A DNA stretch of 10,236 bases from CAYWWY01 sp964580185 (GTDB lineage Bacteria > Thermotogota > Thermotogae > MWEM01), in NCBI GenBank assembly GCA_964580185.1, contig CAZOJQ010000056.1:1-10236 (forward strand), given 5' to 3'. The notes below the pieces were generated by a model that was given only the letters and a program-made list of their open reading frames with translations, searched no databases and was not told the origin of the DNA. Both the position numbers and the translations under genes were made by a program. How positions within the stretch are numbered: the first letter of the stretch is position 1; every line of letters starts with the position of its first letter. Below are positions 7,153 through 10,236 of this stretch, in pieces.

Positions 7153-7926
7153 TTAGCGTTCAATGGGCCTAATGCCATGGCAGGGGTTTTCTTCAGAACA
7201 CGGCAATCCGACCAAACATTTCCCACACACATCTGGGTACCCGAACGCTTGGTTTCTTTTTGCAGTTTCCTTGCATATCGAATAACAAAGAAAGCGATCC
7301 AGCTCCCTCTTTTGAAGGGCTCTTGCTTCACAACGCTCGATACATAGCCCACAACTCCCGTCAAGATGAAACAAACAGGTTACTGGGTGAGAAAATGAAG
7401 CTTCTCCGTGGTATGGAAGAGCGGTAATCAGGCTTCCCAGACGCCCACAGCACCCTTGTTCCGTGATTAGCATGTGATTTCGGCCAAAGTTCCCGATTCC
7501 ACAGAGGTAGGCCACGTGGCGGTGGGACCATCGGCTCATCAGGATTTCTGGATCGAATTGATGCGTAGCAGGAATTGGTACCGATGCATATCCGGTTTTC
7601 TTCAATTCCTTATGCATCGCTGTGTTGATTCGCTCGATCAATTGGTTGGTTCGGATATAGGCTTTAACCCAGTCATAAGAAGCGGATTTCCCCTTCTGAT
7701 TGCTTTCGATGACTCTTCTTGAGAAAGGAAGAAAAAAAGCGATCACAGACTCAGCAGTCGGCAAAAAATCATGAGGCATCCAGTGGTTGGAGTGAACCCA
7801 GGTTTTCAACCCCCCAAAAGAGGGATCAAGGGCAGAGATACGACCTACGATAGGTTTTCGGTAATAATCATCTTCATTATGAGAAGCAACAAATTCTTCA
7901 ATGAAAGGGACAATCCATTGATCCAT
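7153..7926 (-). CDS. Short QueG-like protein with double [4Fe-4S] cluster domain
   Basis: This 257-residue protein resembles the epoxyqueuosine reductase (QueG) family but is much shorter than the roughly 370 residues of true QueG. Recognisable parts are LPTAESVIAFFLPFSR (55-70); the cobalamin-domain-like stretch ending in LCGIGNFGRNHMLITEQG (141-158), comparable to QueG GLGWIGKNTLL; and a cysteine-rich C-terminus. One cluster is plausibly held by C184, C192, C195, C199, and the second by C214 or C218 with C234, C237 and C243 in CGKCLVGLPC. The DxxP-type catalytic Asp region that precedes the GLG motif in QueG reads FDPEILMSRWSHRH here and does not align well, so I do not assign queuosine synthesis. 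It more likely belongs to the clostridial QueG-like ferredoxin reductases of unknown substrate. SD AAGGAG precedes the ATG by about 9 nt. It is the first gene of a pair with the GNAT gene. Confidence 0.8.
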   Translation of the reverse strand: MDQWIVPFIEEFVASHNEDDYYRKPIVGRISALDPSFGGLKTWVHSNHWMPHDFLPTAESVIAFFLPFSRRVIESNQKGKSASYDWVKAYIRTNQLIERINTAMHKELKKTGYASVPIPATHQFDPEILMSRWSHRHVAYLCGIGNFGRNHMLITEQGCCGRLGSLITALPYHGEASFSHPVTCLFHLDGSCGLCIERCEARALQKRELDRFLCYSICKETAKRNQAFGYPDVCGKCLVGLPCSEENPCHGIRPIER

Positions 7927-8002
7927 ACCTCATGTCTCCTTCCTGGGTTTTCCTCTATTATGATGGTTTGGGTGCCCATGTGGGGGTGGATTCGGACGGT
8001 TT

Positions 8003-8011
8003 ATCATACCA
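8003..8011 (-). promoter_or_regulatory. Extended -10 promoter for the QueG-like/GNAT operon
   Basis: The minus strand reads TGTGGTATGAT: TATGAT at 8003-8008 with the TG extension at 8010-8011. It is 77 nt before the ATG at 7926. A weak -35 candidate, TTCAAT (8026-8031), matches TTGACA at three positions with 17-nt spacing. Confidence 0.55.
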
Positions 8012-8136
8012 CAAAAGTACGGCTCATTGAAAAGGGCGATATGACTTTCCGTGATGCTTCTTAAAAAAAGTACCTCAAGGGGTATGAATAAGATCCTCAA
8101 TGAGGGGAAGCCTCCTTCTTTTTTTTCTTTTGGATT

Positions 8137-8145
8137 TGGTATAAT
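8137..8145 (+). promoter_or_regulatory. Extended -10 promoter for the small lipoprotein
   Basis: TGGTATAAT (TATAAT at 8140-8145) is an exact extended -10 on the plus strand, preceded by a pyrimidine-rich run (8113-8130) and no recognisable -35. Predicted transcription start is near 8152, giving a 5' leader of about 135 nt before the ATG at 8287. Confidence 0.6.
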
Positions 8146-8151
8146 GGATAT

Positions 8152-8286
8152 TGCAAATACGCTATGGAAAAATCTCGGGGAGTATGTCGAGAACCTGGAT
8201 CGCCTGAAGGAGAGAAATGTTGGATGGATTTCCTCGGATTGTGAGAGGCGCGATCGCTGTGCAGATCGCAGGAAAGGAGATCAACC
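8152..8286 (+). promoter_or_regulatory. Long foldable 5' leader of the lipoprotein mRNA
   Basis: Two hairpins can form. The first pairs 8210-8218 with 8228-8235 (8 bp with one bulged A, 9-nt loop) and covers part of an internal AAGGAG. The second pairs GCGATC (8250-8255) with GATCGC (8264-8269), ending 3 nt before the AAAGGAG binding site (8273-8279) of the lipoprotein gene. An internal AAGGAG (8207-8212) sits 4 nt before an ATG at 8217 that opens a 47-codon frame overlapping the lipoprotein start. It matches no riboswitch class I can recognise. A regulatory role is inference from length and pairing only. Confidence 0.3.
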
Positions 8287-8676
8287 ATGAAAAAAGGGCA
8301 GGTAAGATTATTGATCATCATTCTTTTGGCAGTCGTCATTTTGATCATGGCAGGATGTAGCGTACGGATAGGATCGATCACATTCACAGTCCAGGTTCAT
8401 AACAGAACCGATGTGCATGTATGGTTTATCACAGACATTCCCGGGGCGATGGCTTACCTGGTTGCAGCAGGAGAATTGAGGGAATTCCCCAACATTCCGA
8501 AAGGGACGCAAGTGGAATTCCAAGATCCCGCGTCCAATCAGATTTGGATCGAAGGAGTCGGGGCTTTTGTTATTACCATCCACCAGGACTACACTGGCTT
8601 GAGTAATTTCCAAGTGGAAGGCGCGGGGACGCCTGCTGACCCATATCGGATCTGGATCGGGCCTCCTCCTATTTAA
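8287..8676 (+). CDS. Small secreted lipoprotein of unknown function
   Basis: This 129-residue protein has a classic lipoprotein signal: a basic N-terminus (MKKGQVR), a hydrophobic core of about 14 residues and the lipobox MAGC with the lipidated cysteine at 24. After cleavage the mature part is about 106 residues, rich in short beta strands (SITFTVQVHNRTDVHVWFI, GAFVITIHQDY) and ending in PADPYRIWIGPPPI. It has no further cysteine or catalytic motif that I recognise; a small beta-sandwich binding or structural domain anchored outside the cytoplasmic membrane is the most that can be said. The SD AAAGGAG lies 7 nt before the ATG. It has its own promoter and leader and ends before a strong terminator. 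I do not recognise the family. Confidence 0.82.
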   Translation: MKKGQVRLLIIILLAVVILIMAGCSVRIGSITFTVQVHNRTDVHVWFITDIPGAMAYLVAAGELREFPNIPKGTQVEFQDPASNQIWIEGVGAFVITIHQDYTGLSNFQVEGAGTPADPYRIWIGPPPI

Positions 8677-8697
8677 TCGACGGCTGTTTGTTTTGAA

Positions 8698-8727
8698 AAA
8701 GAAAGCGGATGGCTATCCGCTTTCTTT
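8698..8727. terminator. Bidirectional intrinsic terminator
   Basis: AAAGAAAGCGGAT (8698-8710) and ATCCGCTTTCTTT (8715-8727) form a perfect 13-bp stem with a GGCT loop. On the plus strand the stem ends in TTTCTTT after the GC-rich part and serves the lipoprotein gene. On the minus strand the stem is followed by a further run of T (complement of 8696-8700) and serves the acidic-protein genes. The position between convergent genes fits dual use. Confidence 0.88.
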
Positions 8728-8774
8728 GGTTTAAGAATAGGAATGCAATTGCGCGAGGCCTTGATATGTCCTGT

Positions 8775-9308
8775 CTAAAACTGGATCGATCGGATCAAAC
8801 CCTCGAACAGCTCGGCTGTATACTCAGCATACTCATCGATGGCTACGATCCAGATAATCAAGCCTGCAACCCCATCTTCCCGCTCCAGAATATTCGGGAG
8901 ATAGATCATCCACTGAATTTCTTCATACTCCTCATCGATTCCCATGACCAAATAGCCCATGAATCCACAGATTTCGATCTCTTCTTCGATCTCGATCTCG
9001 AGGTAGGGAGCGTCCCAATACCAAAACTCTTCATACGCTTCCTCCGCCAGTTCATGAACAAGGATAATTAAGGCGATATCTGGGTACTCCTCTTCCCCCA
9101 AGTACCATGCCTGACCCAGCGCACCCAACTGGGCTTCAAAGTCTTCATCGATCAACCGGAGAAAGGGTTCGGGAACGGAAAAATGCAATGAAAACCCTGA
9201 TTGAGAATCGACCATGGTATTCTCTTTCCAAGTACCGATCATAGTGCCAAACAATACAGTTGTCATAAGCAAAATAGCGAGTGATAATCCGATCAGCTTC
9301 CTTCTCAT
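8775..9308 (-). CDS. Highly acidic secreted protein, paralogue of the upstream gene
   Basis: This 177-residue protein starts at the ATG 9306-9308, set by AGGAGG (9317-9322) 8 nt upstream; a GTG at 9317 would fall inside that binding site. MRRKLIGLSLAILLMTTVLF is a signal peptide, likely cleaved near residue 25-30. The mature part has about 36 Asp or Glu against about three Lys or Arg, a strikingly negative charge, with clusters such as GEEEY (71-75) and the alternating EIEIEEEIEI (104-113). GFSLHFSVP (38-46), YLVMGIDEEY (119-128) and the terminal LIRSIQF align with the neighbouring gene, so the two are diverged duplicates. The GFSxxxxVP opening and the SxxF ending recall the Mog1/PsbP/DcrB-like fold of small exported proteins, but this is a weak inference. 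No catalytic motif is seen. It is the second gene of the pair. Confidence 0.82.
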   Translation of the reverse strand: MRRKLIGLSLAILLMTTVLFGTMIGTWKENTMVDSQSGFSLHFSVPEPFLRLIDEDFEAQLGALGQAWYLGEEEYPDIALIILVHELAEEAYEEFWYWDAPYLEIEIEEEIEICGFMGYLVMGIDEEYEEIQWMIYLPNILEREDGVAGLIIWIVAIDEYAEYTAELFEGLIRSIQF

Positions 9309-9342
9309 AGGAACCACCTCCTAATCTGAAAAGAATACTGAA

Positions 9343-9363
9343 CCCGAACACCGGAGATTCGGG
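9343..9363 (-). repeat. Hairpin between the two acidic-protein genes
   Basis: CCCGAA (9343-9348) and TTCGGG (9358-9363) pair over a 9-nt loop. On the minus strand it lies 21 nt after the stop of the first acidic-protein gene and is followed by TTCAGTATTCTTTT, a weak T-rich tail. It could be a leaky terminator that lowers expression of the second gene, or an mRNA-stabilising structure. Confidence 0.4.
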
Positions 9364-9384
9364 AACGCGTTTCCTAGTTTTCTG

Positions 9385-9960
9385 TTAGAACCGCACAGAA
9401 TTGAGGAACCTCATGGATAACTCAGGGCCGTGTTGCACGAGGTCTTCGGACACGAAGATCATTGCGATCATTCCCAAAGAACCCATTTCCGTCTCCGCGA
9501 GCCCCGGCACAAATGCCATGAACTGAAAATCACTGTCATATTCGTCGATTCCCATGAGATACTGCGCGGTGACATCCCCGATGGAAATGGCTCCGGTATC
9601 GAAATCCTCCAACTCTTCTGCCGCTCCAAATTGGATCATCATGTACACAAATTCGGCATACTCTGTGAACATAAGGACAATGAGCATTTCTGCGTCATCT
9701 TCCCAATCTTCGATGGGGTCTGTCCCCCAATGGCTGCCTGTTACCCAAACCTGCACAAATCCCCCGATTTCCTCTTCAAGGGCTTCAAATTCATCATCAT
9801 CGAGGATCTCGAACGATCTCGCAGGAACGGAATAGGAAACGGATAAGCCCAGCTCCTCTTTTGACGTCGTGACCGTTTTCCAATCTCCAAATACCGAAGC
9901 AAAGAGTCCCGATCCTACCACCAGCGTAAATACAGCAATCCATACCAAAACTTTGCGCAT
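9385..9960 (-). CDS. Highly acidic secreted protein, first of a tandem paralogous pair
   Basis: This 191-residue protein has a signal peptide (basic MRK start, hydrophobic core, likely cleavage around ASVFG, 21-25). The mature part carries about 36 Asp or Glu and only about five Lys or Arg. Acidic clusters are DDDEFEALEEE (54-64) and IEDWEDDAE (83-91). It shares FGDWK (24-28), LGLSVSYSVP (37-46), YLMGIDEYD (134-142), and the final NSVRF with the downstream gene. It has no cysteine and no catalytic motif that I recognise. A DcrB/PsbP-like fold is possible. The acidity suggests binding of cations or of basic surfaces, or life in high salt, though other proteins in the window are not especially acidic. 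SD AAGGAGG lies about 7 nt before the ATG, and an extended -10 lies 88 nt upstream. It is probably co-transcribed with its paralogue. Confidence 0.82.
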   Translation of the reverse strand: MRKVLVWIAVFTLVVGSGLFASVFGDWKTVTTSKEELGLSVSYSVPARSFEILDDDEFEALEEEIGGFVQVWVTGSHWGTDPIEDWEDDAEMLIVLMFTEYAEFVYMMIQFGAAEELEDFDTGAISIGDVTAQYLMGIDEYDSDFQFMAFVPGLAETEMGSLGMIAMIFVSEDLVQHGPELSMRFLNSVRF

Positions 9961-10047
9961 TCTTCTTCCTCCTTCTTGTTGTTAGGAATCCCAAGCAACC
10001 ATGATCGCTTTGGGGGCGAACGAAACAAATCTCATTGATACGACCCG

Positions 10048-10056
10048 ATTATACCA
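10048..10056 (-). promoter_or_regulatory. Extended -10 promoter for the acidic-protein pair
   Basis: The minus strand reads TATGGTATAAT: TATAAT at 10048-10053 with the TG extension at 10055-10056 and the TRTG pattern. It lies 88 nt upstream of the ATG at 9960. The hexamer 17 nt upstream, TATGGA, is not a credible -35. Confidence 0.6.
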
Positions 10057-10236
10057 TACGAAACCCCTTCTCCATATGAGTCGTTTCGTGAGAGATTTTC
10101 TATAAACTTTGCCAACAAATCGGTTTTTCAGGTTCCAGATCGACCCGATCGTATATCCGGTTATGGAATTACTTCGTAATATCGGTCTTCCCAAGCAAAG
10201 CGAACTGGATCGGAACCGAATTGGATAAAAATTTCC
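10057..10236. other. Gene-free right edge with a small inverted repeat
   Basis: I see no convincing gene here; the only long minus-strand frame (9982-10194) is a basic sequence that runs across the promoter. ATTAC (10168-10172) and GTAAT (10176-10180) form a small inverted repeat around TTC about 115 nt upstream of the promoter. This is possibly an operator for a neighbouring gene outside the window, or chance. Confidence 0.35.

Noticed and set aside
8051..8290. A 79-codon plus-strand frame ending in ATGA overlap with the lipoprotein gene
   Set aside because: It runs through the predicted promoter and a pyrimidine run, is low in hydrophobic structure, and its ATGA overlap can arise by chance. 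The leader interpretation explains the region better, though it is not proven.
8217..8360. A 47-codon frame with its own AAGGAG as a real protein gene
   Set aside because: Two thirds of it is out-of-frame reading through the signal-peptide region of the lipoprotein gene. It was kept only as a possible regulatory upstream frame.
8751..9010. Frequent GATC and TCGATC repeats
   Set aside because: They come from Ile-Asp and Glu-Ile codons in the acidic gene; there is no regular spacing to suggest an origin or repeat array.
9982..10194. A 70-codon minus-strand frame as a gene
   Set aside because: It spans the extended -10 promoter of the acidic pair, has no good SD, and resembles no known protein.

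Overview
The window carries eight complete protein genes and one that is probably cut at the left edge. There are no RNA genes, transposons or CRISPR arrays. Strong AGGAGG-type ribosome binding sites, several TRTGnTATAAT-type extended -10 promoters, a GGDEF-rich gene set and low-potential iron-sulfur proteins suggest an anaerobic Gram-positive bacterium, most likely a Firmicute of the Clostridia type with moderate GC. This assignment is an inference from gene style; no marker gene in the window fixes it.

Left part (3-2638, + strand): a TAXI-family periplasmic-type solute-binding protein overlaps by 4 nt a membrane diguanylate cyclase (helical sensor, GAF, GGDEF). The pair reads as a ligand-sensing c-di-GMP signalling unit. 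No TRAP permease follows it inside the window.

Middle (2728-4469, - strand): an EFR1-type flavodoxin/ferredoxin fusion protein followed by a class I SAM-dependent methyltransferase, probably one operon. A divergent promoter region (4470-4704) separates it from a second diguanylate cyclase (4705-6369, + strand) built as a 7TMR-DISM receptor. That gene appears to start at an unusual ATT codon. Both cyclases keep the GGDEF/GGEEF active site and the RxxD inhibitory site.

Next (6432-7926, - strand): a short QueG-like double-cluster iron-sulfur protein and a GNAT acetyltransferase, again probably one operon behind an extended -10 promoter.

Right part (8003-10236): a small lipoprotein with a long, foldable 5' leader (+ strand) faces two tandem, diverged paralogues of very acidic secreted proteins (- strand). 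A 13-bp bidirectional terminator hairpin lies between them. The last 180 bases hold only promoter-proximal sequence with no convincing gene.

The most interesting points are the coupled TAXI binding protein and cyclase, the ATT start of the second cyclase, the extremely acidic secreted paralogue pair, and the recurrent -35-less promoters.
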